From: Antedon mediterranea
Taxonomy: Eukaryota > Echinodermata > Crinoidea > Comatulida > Antedonidae
Assembly: GCF_964355755.1 (NCBI RefSeq)
Contig: NC_092678.1
Coordinates: forward strand, 643,922-707,921
Direction: 5' to 3'
Length of the DNA: 64,000 nt
In this document: positions 33,701-47,000 of the stretch, in pieces
Layout: the number at the start of each line of letters is the position of its first letter
Numbering within the stretch: the stretch's first letter is position 1
Position numbers and translations under genes: made by a program
Notes under the pieces: generated by a model
Told to the model about the DNA's origin: nothing
Databases searched by the model: none
Seen by the model: the letters and a program-made list of their open reading frames with translations, nothing else

Positions 33701-35081
33701 TAGGGTTATCGCAACTTCCGAAAAAATATGAAATGAGAAATTCATTTTACCAAGAGGTTTAAACTTAATGATCCAATTTTCTTTTAGTACTTTTGTTTGT
33801 TCTTTTTATGTCTTAAAAAGTAACTTAAAGACAAGCTTAAGTTTCTATACAAGGTCCCCATTGTATTTTGTTTTACATTTGTTTGCAATTCTTTCTGGCC
33901 TTTTTTTATTTATGGTTTTAATTTAGCTGATTTGCTTTTTTTTTTATTTCGAGATCCAGCCACTGATACCAACAGCACTGTCATTAAAAACAAAATTATA
34001 TAGTTGTTGCAATCATAAACTAATAATCAATGTGAACTTGACTCTATATTTATTGTTTTCTACATAGTAGCCAAGTAGTACACTGCATGATATCAATCAC
34101 GCCATCATTGGCAAAGTTCCAACTAGAGCAATTTGGAATCAAACTGTGTGTATACAGTAATAGTATTTGATTGCAGGCCTTGTCTTTTGAAAATCATAGG
34201 TGTGCAACAAATTGCACTCCTAAATACATTCAGGGGTGCTGTAGGTGTTCTGTTTGTATGTTGGTGTGTATAAGTTTACCAAATTTAAGCGTGTTATAAA
34301 ATCGCACTCTCAATCAAGGGCAGTTTACTGTAGGAGTGTGTTAGGTAAGTGATCACACTCGCTTGCCTTAAAAGACAAGGCATGTAGTGGTTCTAAGTAA
34401 CTTACTTAATTGATGGTATGTGGTGTGTATCGCCATCACAACAGCCTTCTTTGCAACAGTATATCTTATCGAGATCATCTCCTGCAAAGAATTGTGGGCA
34501 ACTGTACGGTTCCTTGTACTCTCCAAATTCCCAGTATCCATCACAATTTTCACCTGCTGTTGATAAAAAATTAATAATTAAACCAAATGTATTTATTTAT
34601 GACATACAAATCAATCCAGGGTATACAAACATGTAATAATTCAATGTGTTTTGATATTTTTTAAATTAAAAAAACATAACAATTTTTTTCTTTATTTAAT
34701 ACAACAATTAAATAAATTGGTCAACAGCCCTCAACAAACGTGGACCCATCATCCGGGAACCCATACATAATGCACGCGCGCGCGCCACACAATTTTGTGC
34801 AGGCTGTTTTGTGGGTGTAGCCCAACTCAAGTACCAACATTTGTAAACAACTTCGCGGGGGTTTGCCCATCAAATTCCCACAGATGAAACGTCAACGCCC
34901 GATGGTTGATGGCCTTCAACTTTCATCGTCTTTTCTAACTCAATAAGATACCCAATTCTAATATAATTCTACTTAAATAATACCTTCATAAATGTACTTT
35001 ATTTATATAATAATAAGCTTATAATTTACCTGAAACAAATGCAAAAATTCCTCCTAAAAGAAGAGAAACTGATAAAATCAT
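30762..35081 (-). CDS. Shisa-like single-pass membrane protein, secreted-signal isoform
   Basis: Coding exons 35030-35081, 34406-34553, 31349-31497 and 30762-31000 join in frame to 195 residues. Residues 1-17 (MILSVSLLLGGIFAFVS) are a signal peptide, with an in-frame stop upstream. Residues 18-66 are a Cys-rich ectodomain (ENCDGYW, YSCPQF, IYCCKEGCC) of Shisa type. Residues 70-92 are the membrane segment, followed by a CCCFCSCCC cluster and a basic KRRR stop-transfer. The cytoplasmic tail is rich in Pro, Asn, Gln and Tyr, with two WW-binding PPxY motifs (PPSY 152-155, PPPY 177-180), as in Shisa4/5. Such proteins act in the endoplasmic reticulum or endomembranes and bind WW-type E3 ligases or receptors; the exact role is unknown. 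Neighbours show no functional link. Confidence 0.85.
31133..31215. repeat. 17-bp repeat in the Shisa-like intron
   Basis: GGGGACGCCCCTATTAA four to five times; related to the 28938-29395 repeat. Confidence 0.8.
31854..31960 (-). CDS. Alternative first exon of the Shisa-like gene
   Basis: ATGATGGGAGG starts an acidic segment (MMGGDIDFDNFDNFDE, then LGDIGDIGG) that ends at CATAA|GTAAGT with two spare bases. This is the same phase as exon 2 of the main form, so it joins exon 31349-31497 in frame (GH-N-IRVTIGG). The product would be 164 residues, without signal peptide or Cys-rich domain but with the membrane segment and PPxY tail. A CpG-rich patch upstream (32050-32105) may be its promoter. Supported by frame and splice site only. 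Confidence 0.7.
32045..32110 (-). promoter_or_regulatory. Candidate internal promoter of the Shisa-like gene
   Basis: An isolated GC- and CpG-rich patch (GGCGGCGGTGTGTCACCGG, ACGTGCGTCACGGGAAAG) in AT-rich intron DNA, about 85-150 bp upstream of the alternative ATG at 31960. No TATA box. Promoter role is inferred. Confidence 0.4.
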
Positions 35082-38052
35082 TATCACTCGACATGTTTTC
35101 TAAACAACTAATAATCGCCCTCAACGTTTGGAGTGTTTCTCTCTCTTTCTTCAATTGTTTGGTTTTTAAACTTAACCATACACATTTTGGTAGTAGTGTA
35201 CTCATTCTATCTCGGCAAAATATTGGAAAATTTTGAGAAAAATATCAATAAAAATTGCTGTAGCTCTCTCCGTCTTAAATCCACCTACAGCAATCATAAC
35301 AAAAAGTTAAATAAATTAAATTTTGATTGTATAAATAAAATAAAAGTTCTTGTCTAGTACTAAGTAGGGACAGTGTCTAATTATTGTAAGCCATTAGTAG
35401 AACCTGGGGAATTATTTGTTTTCATTTTTAATTTAAATAATAATTATATTGGCCTATAATCAATAAATGCAGATTATTTATATTCTTTTGGTAGAATAAC
35501 TAACACTAAATGGTTGCATGCCTAATACTGTAGGTAAAAGGTAATATAATCTTTAAACAAAAACAAAAATCACAGCCATAACTGTTATTATTATCTAGGT
35601 GTTTATTACAAGAAAACCGACACATACACTTAACCGTTTATAGTTATGGGAAAAACCACCTCTCTAATTTGCCAAAATCAGTGGTTCACACATGAGCAAT
35701 AGGAAACTTTTGCTTTGCGATGACAGACAACCAAACTACGTCATAATTTAATTAATTGTGCGCATGTGGGGATATTGGGATGTATTCTTCACTCCCCCAC
35801 CTCAACAATTTGGTTTCTAGGCACCCACCGATGACACTTTGATTGACCTACGTAGGTCATCGCATTGTTTAAATTCAGCACACACTAAATGTTAATTACA
35901 TTAAAAGCGTTAGATCAAGTGTGAACTCAACCTTATTAAGCAAAATATTTATTTTTTTCTTCAAATTTTGCCAACTAATTTGAATGTTTTACAAATGGCC
36001 TTTGCCCTTAAGATACCTTATACAAGTTAAAACATATCTACACATACTGATAGCAGTGTTGGCAATACATATCTACACATACTGATAGCAATGTTGGCAA
36101 TTTGTTTACCATTGGTTAATAAATGCAGCATTTAATATTTTGGTATTTGATGATGTCACAGTGAAATATGGAAAATATTAGATCATAATAATGTGTAATT
36201 AGTATTACATAATCTCAAGCAATTAATGTGAATTAAATTGGATAAAATTAGGATAATAGCCAAATTGTATAAAATTATCCCTTATTTGGTAAATCTAATC
36301 ACAAAAAGTCCATTAATTCCAAAATATAAATGAAAAACCTGTAATAAGCGAATTGAATGACCTAACATAATAGGAGTGTTGTCCGCTGAAAAGGGACATG
36401 TCCCCTGAATAGGAGTGTTGTCCTCTGAATAGGAGTGTTGTCCCCTGAATAGGAGTTTTGTCCCTTGAATAGTTCTAATTTAACATCAATAATTTCAATG
36501 CATGATTGTTTATCTTAAGCCATATTGTGTATTAGGCCAGCATAAATTGTAGTCTTCTGATCTTAAATACATTTTTATAAGCATCTCAGCAGTTAGTAAG
36601 CAAAAATTAATTAGCATTAATGTTATTAATAATTAATATTAATTATATTTACACAAGAGATGTTGTAACTTTATGATAAGGTTTAATCATGTTGGTTTTA
36701 TGTTATTAAGAAGACATATTTGATTGAGTTTATATATCATTAACATTAACAACCAAAATAAAAATGATTTTACCTTTCGCATAGATTCTTAATAAGTTAA
36801 TCCAATCCGAGGGAACGTTACCACAGAGGCAGACAATATCTTTTACTATGAAAATGTAAAATATATATCCTATTTTTTTTATTGTTACTGTTTTTTCTAA
36901 CAAATGAATATAAACATTTACAGTATATGAGGTAAAATAGTATAAAATTTAACTACAAACTTCTATCTAGATTTGAAACCTAATTTTGATGAAATATAAA
37001 TAAGTATAATGAACAAAATCGCTAAGCATACACACTAACAAGTTTTGAATACAGATAAAAATACCACTGTATTAACATACAGAATACAGAATACAAAACA
37101 GATTAGTGAAAAAAGGTTCGGAAAAATACAAGGGCTAAAAAAAACTTAAATGGTGGCAGCAGACAGATTATTCTTGTCAAATGTCATTTTAAGACTTTTC
37201 TTTTAAGTAGTTTTTAAACTAATTAAAAGTATTGTTAAGCACTCTGTTCTTGGTAGGGCATCATATAAAAGGTTAATTATAATATCTGGCCAAGCCTGCG
37301 GCTAGGAGGATTCAATGGTAAATATCTCATTCTCTTATGTGGAAAAATGAATCGCCTGTCAACATCCTGCCTACATGCTTGGTTACACACATAAGTTAAA
37401 CTTGAGATAAGAAGTGTATTTTACAAAAAGTAAATGAAAGTTTCTTACACTTCCTGATAAATATTTTTACATACATTTATATTTTTTAAGAGACAAAATA
37501 CAAAGAAATGAGATGTAACTGACAAATACAACTAAACACTATATTACTAAACAATCTTACATAAACAAGGGTGATAGAGAGTGTCACAAGAAATGAGGTG
37601 TTTAATGCAAATGACAACACAATAAACACTGTTACAATCTAAAATCATTATTTACAATGATTGACCTCTGATTGACCTTTGCAACTACAACATTGTGCCG
37701 TGTTAAAAACCATATAATAGCACCATAAACAAAGTGGCAACGAATTCAATAAAAGTTTAATTTTCAACAAAGCATGATATACAAATTAGTTCAGACAACT
37801 GCACTCAAACGGGTTTTTCTTTATTTTTGAAAAAATATAGGAATTTCATTTCTTGTAAACTCGCTTGTAAACCAGTATCAAATTTAACTTACCGTACGTT
37901 ACTTACATATGAAAATGTTTTCACTATTAATAGAAATTTAGTTGTCGTCCAAAATAATTTGTATAACATTATCATGAATAATTATAAAAACATGTTAACA
38001 TTGAAAGATGACAATCTATAGTTAGTGGATGTAGGTTCAACTATGGCCGCAT
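35082..38052. other. Shisa-laminin intergenic region
   Basis: Shisa upstream DNA and the laminin 3' UTR. Contains a two-copy repeat with CATATCTACACATACTGATA (36026-36098) and a short AGGAGTGTTGTCC tandem (36370-36470). No coding potential was recognised. Confidence 0.55.
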
Positions 38053-41000
38053 CTATCTTTTATTGCCCTCTTTTCCGGTGCATACTTCATAGTAGTTTGC
38101 CCGTTGCTGTATTGTTGAAAGGGCATTCTCTGCTCGTTCCTTTAGGTCACCAAGCGATACCTCCTGCTCATCTAGCAGAATCTTATTGTTATTAAAGTCC
38201 CTTTCTAGTGCTACAAAACAAATAGTGCATTTTAAAAGTGTGTTTAAAATATCTTTTGTTCAATATAAAATAAAGTATAGATATTATAAGTTATTTTCAT
38301 TTCTGTGATTTATATATAAACACAATAGGCAATGAACATTAATTCGAAACTGCCCGGTGATATACTGAAATTTAATTAATTAATTTGAAACGATAAACAT
38401 GAGGAAATCTGTGAGAATATATATGTTTTGTTTGCTTTTGTCCGTTCTACTTTGGCGTCTGACACAAGCATTTGATTCATTGGTGACGCCACCATTTTAG
38501 AAATAAACGTTAATTTTGATTTGAAGTCTTTGGTGTATAGTTTAATAACAGTTATCTGTTTTTAAGGAAGAAAAAATGGTATTCAAGGGTTTTAAGCGTC
38601 TAAATCTTGAGCTCTAGAAATCTGCATTATTATTGTTATTATTTAATTAGAGTATACTATAATGATACCCATAGATTTAGAAATGTATTTTTAGATGTTT
38701 TAAACCAGAATTGGTCTTGCAAGTGTGAATGAACAAATAAATAAAAACAAAATAAAATAAATAGGATAAAAAATATGGTTAAAAAAGAAGTGTTTTAAAC
38801 CAGAAGTGTGAATGCATAAATAAACAAAATAAATTAAGAAAAGGTGAAGTGAGGTCAAAGTGCAATACTAACCTCTAAGACGGCTCAGTTTTCTCTTCGT
38901 CTCGGTTTCTAAGATAGTGGCACCTGAAAGAAGGGCATCAGCACGAATACGGAACTCTTCTGCTCTTGATGCTTTAGTGTTTATATCCTGTTTAGCCGTG
39001 TCAAACCTATCTTGAAGGGCCCCTGCTTCCTGTAAAGACAATACATACAGAGGGTCCACTAATTAGTATGATATAATTATAACATAAAGGCCAATTTACA
39101 CAGATGAGTGGTAAAGGCAAGCAGAAAACCGCGTAGCTTGTCCCACGTAGAATCTGTATCTATCCTGAGCAGAAACCGCCAGTCCGCCCCGCATTGTGTG
39201 TAAATGGTCATAAGGAATAACATAGATTCTATATTTTTTATTACCATTACGGCTCGTCTGTGTAAATTGGCCTTAGAACAAACTTGAAAAAAGTGAGGGA
39301 AAAATACAATATTTATTATTATATATGAACTGGATGGATATAAATAAAATCACATATAAGGTCATTGGTAATTGGTACCCAAGCATTTTTAGAATGAGGT
39401 AGAACATCACAGTACGACATTTACCAGGTTTGGCAATGTGCTAACATTATACTGAATAGTTGTATATTGCATGTTTATATATAAATATATAGTGGTACCA
39501 TTGCACCGATTAGCATTGTTAGTATGTGCTTAATTGTGTGGTATCAAGTGCACTGCTTACCTGGGCTGTTTCTTCCGCCAGAATAGCTGCGTTAGCCGCC
39601 GAGTCGTTTGCCGTTTGAATATTAATCTGATTGTCAGTAAAACGTAAACTCAAATCCTTTAGTGACTCTTTCATCATCAGAACCATTACAAGAGATCCAT
39701 TAGCCTTGATCAACGCAGCATCAACTACTGAGGAGATCTAAACACAACAAACATAGGATTATCAAAGTGTGATAGATAAGGCACCATGCTATGGTGCAGT
39801 CTCCTGTGGGTACACTGTTACACTAATACAAGTTATCCTTAGGTCACTTACAGATGTTATGGTCAATCCAACTTCCTTTATGTCCTCAGTTGCCGTGTCA
39901 ATCGCAGCGGCAGCCTCCTTTTGGTCATCTTTTGCATTTTCAAGGGCGGTGTTAACATATTCTGCTGAGTTCTTCACACTCTCTGCAAATTGTCTTTAAA
40001 AGAGAAGTTTTGTAGGAATTTTAAATACCTGTGTATTGTAACTTCCAAAATTCGACAAAATTATGAACATAGAGATAGAGATAAATAATATAGAAGTACA
40101 CTACATATAACATTAACAAAATCAACAAAAAAAAAAAAAAAAAAAAAAAACCACTTCAAGGGGTCCGTAACCATAGCAGCTATGCAGAATACCTTTGATT
40201 AACAACCATTTTGTTTTCATGTTTCTAGGTGTCTGTATTGAAATGGTAAAGTCAAAATAAAACAAAAAGGACAATAAAATGGAACCTACTTTGCCTCATC
40301 AGCTTTCTTTTCGAGTTCAGTGACCCTTCTGAGGTCATCACGTGTGTCGTTCAAGATCTGCTCAATATTATCCAGACTATCCACCAGTTCTTGTATCTCT
40401 TCTGCCAAAGCTGAAATAAAAAAGACAAAACATTATTAAAAAGTCTGAACACAGTATATTCCTCCTTTGGGACCCCTATTTAGGGAAAACGTTGCTTGGC
40501 CATAAAGGTGTACCTTCAATAAAGGTTTTATTGTAGTAGATCAAGAAACAATATGTGGGCTGAAGCTCTCTCGGCAAAGAAAATGAACTTTTAAAAAAAA
40601 CAATATTATCTTGCCTACAGTATACAGGACACATTACCATGTCTAGGATATGCAATATCATTCAATGGAGGTGCTTTTTCAAACAGTACACCTACTATAT
40701 ATAATTTCTTTTAAAACATTACACCTAATATTTATAATTTCCAAGTACAGAATATAATATGTACCTTTAATCTCCTCTGGTGTACGAGATATCTGGATGG
40801 CTAAGGTATCCTCAGCTGTGATCTTTACTTGTTCTGGTGTTGCTTCATCTACAACATTCAAAGCATTAATGATGTCATCGACCAATCGGGAAAGGTTCTG
40901 CCCGACTGACCCTAGATCTTGTTTGGCTGTTAGAGCAGCGTCATATGCCTTTTGTGCTTCCTCTAAGGCAACTTCACTCTCTCCTTCAACTGCTTCTACT

Positions 41001-44000
41001 GCTTGTAGCTTTGCATTGGCTTCTTTTTCTTTCTCTGTAAACTTCTCTTGTGCCGTTTGTGCTCTTTCTTTGGCTTTGTTTGCGATGTTGCGAGCACCAT
41101 TACAACCAAGACCGCCACAAGTACCACAACCAGCACCGCCACATTGACCACAACTGTCACCTGGATTTCCACACACCTGGTGATTATGCAAAATAGCTAG
41201 TTATACATTGAATACAATAATATAACCGTGTAATAATCATTTGTGAAATTATTGAACAGGTACAAATTTGTGAGAGATTTTGCAAACAAACTATTGAGAT
41301 TAACAGGGCCGTAGCCACCAGTACGATTGGTATGGTTTCAACCTGAACACTTTGACTTTGACAACTCATGGCCCACACAAAGGCTTGAACAGAGATGGTT
41401 CCCGTTTCTTACTAAACCTGGACCACTATATTTCTTGTGGCTACATCATTGTGAAAGGTTTTGTTGCAGATTTATTGTTAATTTATTTCACCAGAATAAA
41501 AAAAATAATAATTATTATTTGATATTGATAGTCATAAGAGCAATGGTCATTTACCGATCACCAAGTGAGGATGAAGCGTGATGCCATAAATAAACTAAAT
41601 ACCACTCTACCTGAACATTCAAAGCATTTATACGATCTTCAAGATCACCAATATCATTGCCGACAGCGTCAACACGTGCCCGGTAATTATCCAAATCATT
41701 ACTAAACTGTGTTTTTAATTCCGCTATTTTGTCCTCAACCTCTTGGCGAACACCAGCTGATTCTGCTAACGTGTCGGCCGTTCCGTCTGCCTTGGCTTGG
41801 GCTGCGTCGCCTCGGTCACGACTCTCATATATTATCTTAAGTGCCTCTGTAATTATAAAACATTACTTTATACTACATTTTTCTAAAGCTTTTTTCATAC
41901 TTAAAATTTATAAACTTGCTATGAAATCAAACCACTACAATTGTGGTGTTTTTCCTGCTTTCTATAAAAAAGATAAAAAATATAAAAGAAAAAGAGTTTA
42001 TTTTACTAAAACCAAATGGTTTTGTTTTGTTTCTGCACATTGCAAAACATATCAGGGTGACCGCTTAAGTTGAAACAAACATATCAGGGTGACCGCTTAA
42101 GTTGAAAACAAACATATCAGGGTGACCACTTAAGTTGAAAACAAACATATCAGGGTGACCGCTTAAGTTGAAACATATCAGGGTGACCGCTTTGAAATAT
42201 ATCAGGGTGACCGCTTAAGTTGAAAACAAACATATCAGGGTGACCGCTTAAGTTGAAAACAAACATATCAGGGTGACCGCTTAAGTTGAAAACAAACATA
42301 TCAGGGTGACCGCTTAAGTTGAAACATATCAGGGTGACCGCTTAAGTTGAAAACAAACATATCAGCGTGACCGCTTAAGTTGAAACATATCAGGGTGACC
42401 GCTTAAGTTGAAAACAACTTATTTCCAATTTACATTATTTTTCCAGACTGGTCTAAGATGAACACAACGTAAAAGAATTAATTTAATTAGAATTTGTTCG
42501 AAAACAAACATTGCGTAACTTACCTTCAATATCAATCCTTGTAAGGTTCCTTAGATCCTCTTCAAGTTTCTTGATGTCACGACCCAGGTCAAGTGCGGAG
42601 GCATTTAATTGGTCGATTCGATTGTTGGACTCTTCTAAGTCTAGTTCAACGTACACTAGTTTACTTGATATCTTGTTTAACTCATCAGCATTACTATCAA
42701 GTTCTTGTCTATAATAAAATAGTTGATAGAGTTATGTGACAATTACTGCAGTAATTATCAATTTTTTAAAATATTACATGATAATTATACAAACAATTAA
42801 TATAGCATGGTATAAATGTAGATCTTGAGTACACTAGCAGTAAAGTATCCGTCAATGAGGGCCATGTGTCTTGAGTACACTAGCAGTAAACTATCCGTCA
42901 ATGAGGGCCATGTGTCTTGAGTACACTAGCAGTAAAAAGTATCCGTCAATGAGGGCCATGTGTCTTCAGAAGAAAAGACAGCTAAAGTAACAGGTACAGT
43001 TTATTGATTTCAACACATCATTACTTCACAGGGGATATACTTTAGGAGTTAGCAATTAGTTGCATTGTAAGATATTTATGTACAGTTAAAATCATTAAAA
43101 TAGGCCTACAAACACACACAAAAAGAACACTAGGACACTATTTAAAAAGATTACTATGTTTTCTTACTGAATTTGACGAAGAGCATCTTCGTATTCTTGG
43201 AGTCTGTCAGATGGATTGTTCTTAAATCCATCTAAAATGTCGCGTATTTCCTGGATGTTCTCTTCAATTATTGTAAAGTTTTTGCCAAAAGCTCCGCTGG
43301 TAAAGTTCGATGACCTATTAGAAGCTTGAGCAATGAGTTCATCGGTGGCAACTACCAAAACAAAAATGTTGTTAAGATTGACTTATTTTTTTAGTATGGA
43401 TTAAGTTTAGACATCAATTTAATTAATTAAGATTATAACACAAGTGTAGTCAAATACTCATTTCTAAGTTTTTTCTTTGAAGTTTGGACATCAAACAAGA
43501 CACATCTTGAATGATCAAATACTTAAGTAACTACTTACTTTTTAAATCTTGAATGATCAAGTACCAGTTATCGTAACATTCTCCGCAAGGGTCACAATAT
43601 GGAAAGTTGCCCTTAGTGCCGATGGCGCAGCGGTCACACTTAGGTCCAGTCACGCGGTCTCTGCACACACAGTGTCCATTGTTTTCACATTGTAGTACAT
43701 CTGACCCTTCAACATTACATTCACAGGCTGTAATAAAAGAAATTGAATTAATAAAGAAAAGAGCTGGTATTTTAATTCAGTACGTTTAAGCACATGCTTA
43801 AGTGAAATTCTGAGGATGTATACCATTCAAGTAGATTATATCAGCTGCTACTTTTACAGATTTTTAAAGAGCTTTTACAACTTTCTTACGTCCTTAATTG
43901 ACACCGAAGTGTATAAGGTGATGTTGTGATATAATCTACTTTAAAAATTGTAAAACGTTGGGTGTGTTTCCAAAGTGTATAATACTTTTTAAAGTCATTA

Positions 44001-47000
44001 CTTTTACTATATTCCAATAATTTAGACTGTTATAACATCTAAAATAATGTACCCGTATATCCTCTGGTATAATTCAACCTCAGTAAAACATGAAATTTGG
44101 CCGACTTTGGAGGTGGGACTATACCTGGGAAAACCCTGGTTCAGGAAAAAATGATTTCTTGTAAAAACTCATCTGAACTGGCTAGAGAGAGGCCTACATC
44201 AAAAGTCAATACTAGAACTATACCTAGGATATGTATGTTTGTAAAATCAATAAATAAATAAATTAAGGGGTGGGATTATAATAATAAATAAATTAGGGGG
44301 TGGGATTATACGAGAGGATATACAGCAGTAAAATGCATTAGAATACTGACGTGTGCATCCAATGTTTGCATCTATTGGGTCGCCATAGTAAAGATCTTGA
44401 CAGCTACAACAGTCTCGTCCTCCAAAACCTGGTTGACATGTACACTCACCGCTGAACTACAAAACAAAAACAAACAAAATGATGGAGTAAAAGCAGTAAT
44501 TGTGTTTGGCCTCTTACTTACTTCGGGTAAATTATGTACTTTTTTGCAAATAAATATTATTACAATTTTCATTATTAATCGGCGACCTTTCATGAGTACA
44601 ATTATGAGTTTAGTAAGGGAGATGAAAGGACATACACAATGACGAGAAAAAATGTTATGTGCCTATATATGGACATGATGATGTGATATCACTACCATAT
44701 TTGGGCGCATCACTACTATATTTGGGCACATCACACATCAAACTAATTTGATGGTGTAGACAGAGCTTAACATACCTGGTTACATTGTAAAGAAACTGAA
44801 CCCTGGGAGCAACAGTTGCAAGCTTCGCAACCCATCCCACTCGCTAACCGCCAGTAGTTGTCCATACATTGGTCACACTGACGTCCAATCACGTTGGGCA
44901 AGCACGGACAATCGCCAGTAACACGGTCACAGACGCCACAATTGTTGTTAGCGTCACAAGTAGTTCTGTCTATTCCTAGAACATTACAACTGCACTCTGA
45001 AACAAAATGACAAAAACTAATATTACACAATGTCATTCATCTCATTTATTCAAAGCAAGTAGGTCAGAGTTCATTTGACTTTAATTGCTCAAAAAAACAA
45101 CAGAAAATGAAAATATTTAACACAATACAACAGAGCCACAAAATTATTCTGTTGAACAATAACTGAACCCAGTCTGATAGAAAAGGAATACAAGAACTAA
45201 GGAAGCCTAAAACAGACCTAAAGTGCTTACTGATAATTATTATGGTCTTTCATTTTGCTAATAAAATTGATCAAAAATTATAATATTACAAACATTATCA
45301 ATTAAAATAATGTTAAAACACATTCTATTTTTGCAAGATTCTACTCATCCCATGCATAATGTATTTGAGGTATTACATATTGGTAGACGTTACCGGTCCA
45401 TCATCTCTCATACAAATAGGTTTCGTAAAAGCTTTTATCTAGCTGCCATTCGGGCACTGAATGTTTGTATACCGTACGAGAGTCATGTGACACTTTGTAA
45501 TTGTTTGTTTTTTTAGTTTTATTTATCTGTTTTTGTTTATCTCGGAGCAAACATAATTTCTATGTATATTTTATATGCAAATGACAATAAACGAAAGTAA
45601 TTTTCCACTGATGAATAAATGAAAAGAAAAGTTAAAGTGCATGCCTTACCTCTACATGTCCTCTGAAGGGCATCGCCATAGTAATCAGAGGCACAGATCT
45701 CACAATGTGGACCAGCAGTATTGTACAGACAATTAGTACATTGGCCAGTTTCAGGCATGCAGTTACCGGGCAGAGCAAGATCGGTATTACCGTTACAATT
45801 GCACAGGCTACATCCGCCTCCTGAAACAGTCGGGTCACCAAAGTAATTGTTGGCGCATTTGTCACATCGAATACCTAAAAAACAAAGGGAATAGTAATTG
45901 AAGCTCAATTAATCTGGGACCCCCAGACATTTCATGTTATGGTGACATCTGTTGCTTTTGGGGTCCCAGGACATGTTGTTGAATAAATAAATGATCAACA
46001 CATAGAGAACTCTTAACATGACTAAATAAAAAAATATGTACATCCTATATTCTATGAATTTGAACATACAGTACTTGTCATTAAAGCTCTGTCTACACTA
46101 TCAAACTTTATGTGACAAAAAAATGTGATGTGTCAATATATGAACATGATGATGTCATATCACTACCATATTTGGGCACATCACACTTTTTTGTCACATC
46201 AAGTTTGATAGTGTAGACAGAGATTTAGATTAGGAAGATTTTAATTTTATTGATTGTCTAGTCTCTATTATCCAGAATGTTGTAGTTACCATCAAAACCT
46301 GGATAACAGTTGCAGATGACAGTCTGGGACTGGTTGTCAAGGTAACATGTATCGGCATGTTGGATGCCATTTTGTACACCTCCTGGACACAAGCACGGTT
46401 GACACTGCTGACCAAAGCCAATTCTTGGGTTACCATAGTAACCATCAAGACATCTGCGACAATATAAAGACATTAGTTCCTCCATACATTAAGAACTTTA
46501 TAACTTCATATTGTTAAAAACCTTGATTGACCAAAATATTTGATTAGGAAAATAATAACGATGACAATGTATTAATAAGGTAACTTTTTTTTTCTTACCT
46601 CTCACAATTAAAACCAGCAGTATTATCCTGACAATCTGTACAAGCGCCCCCTATTGCTTCACATTCTGTTGCATGGCCGTTACATTCACACGCTGGACAG
46701 TCTGGGAAACCGTAGTGCCCGGAACAGCATGTGTCGCAATTTCGGCCGCAGACGTTGGGCATACAGGGACATTTACCAGTTGAATCGCAAAATGCTGCTT
46801 GAGATCCAAACGCATTACACTCACAAGCTTGAAAAATAAAATGTTTTATTAATTATTTCTTTCCTTTTATAAAAAAATGTCTCACTTAAAGCATGGTTTT
46901 TACTAGAACGCAATGCAGTGAGGCTAACTGCTGTATTGCGTGATCACAAGTGGTAACCGACGACAGAACAGTGCTGCAAACATTGCTACAGGAAATCAAA

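Noticed and set aside
40797-41147. 116-residue plus-strand frame
   Set aside because: Antisense of the laminin knob exon, which is strongly supported on the minus strand.
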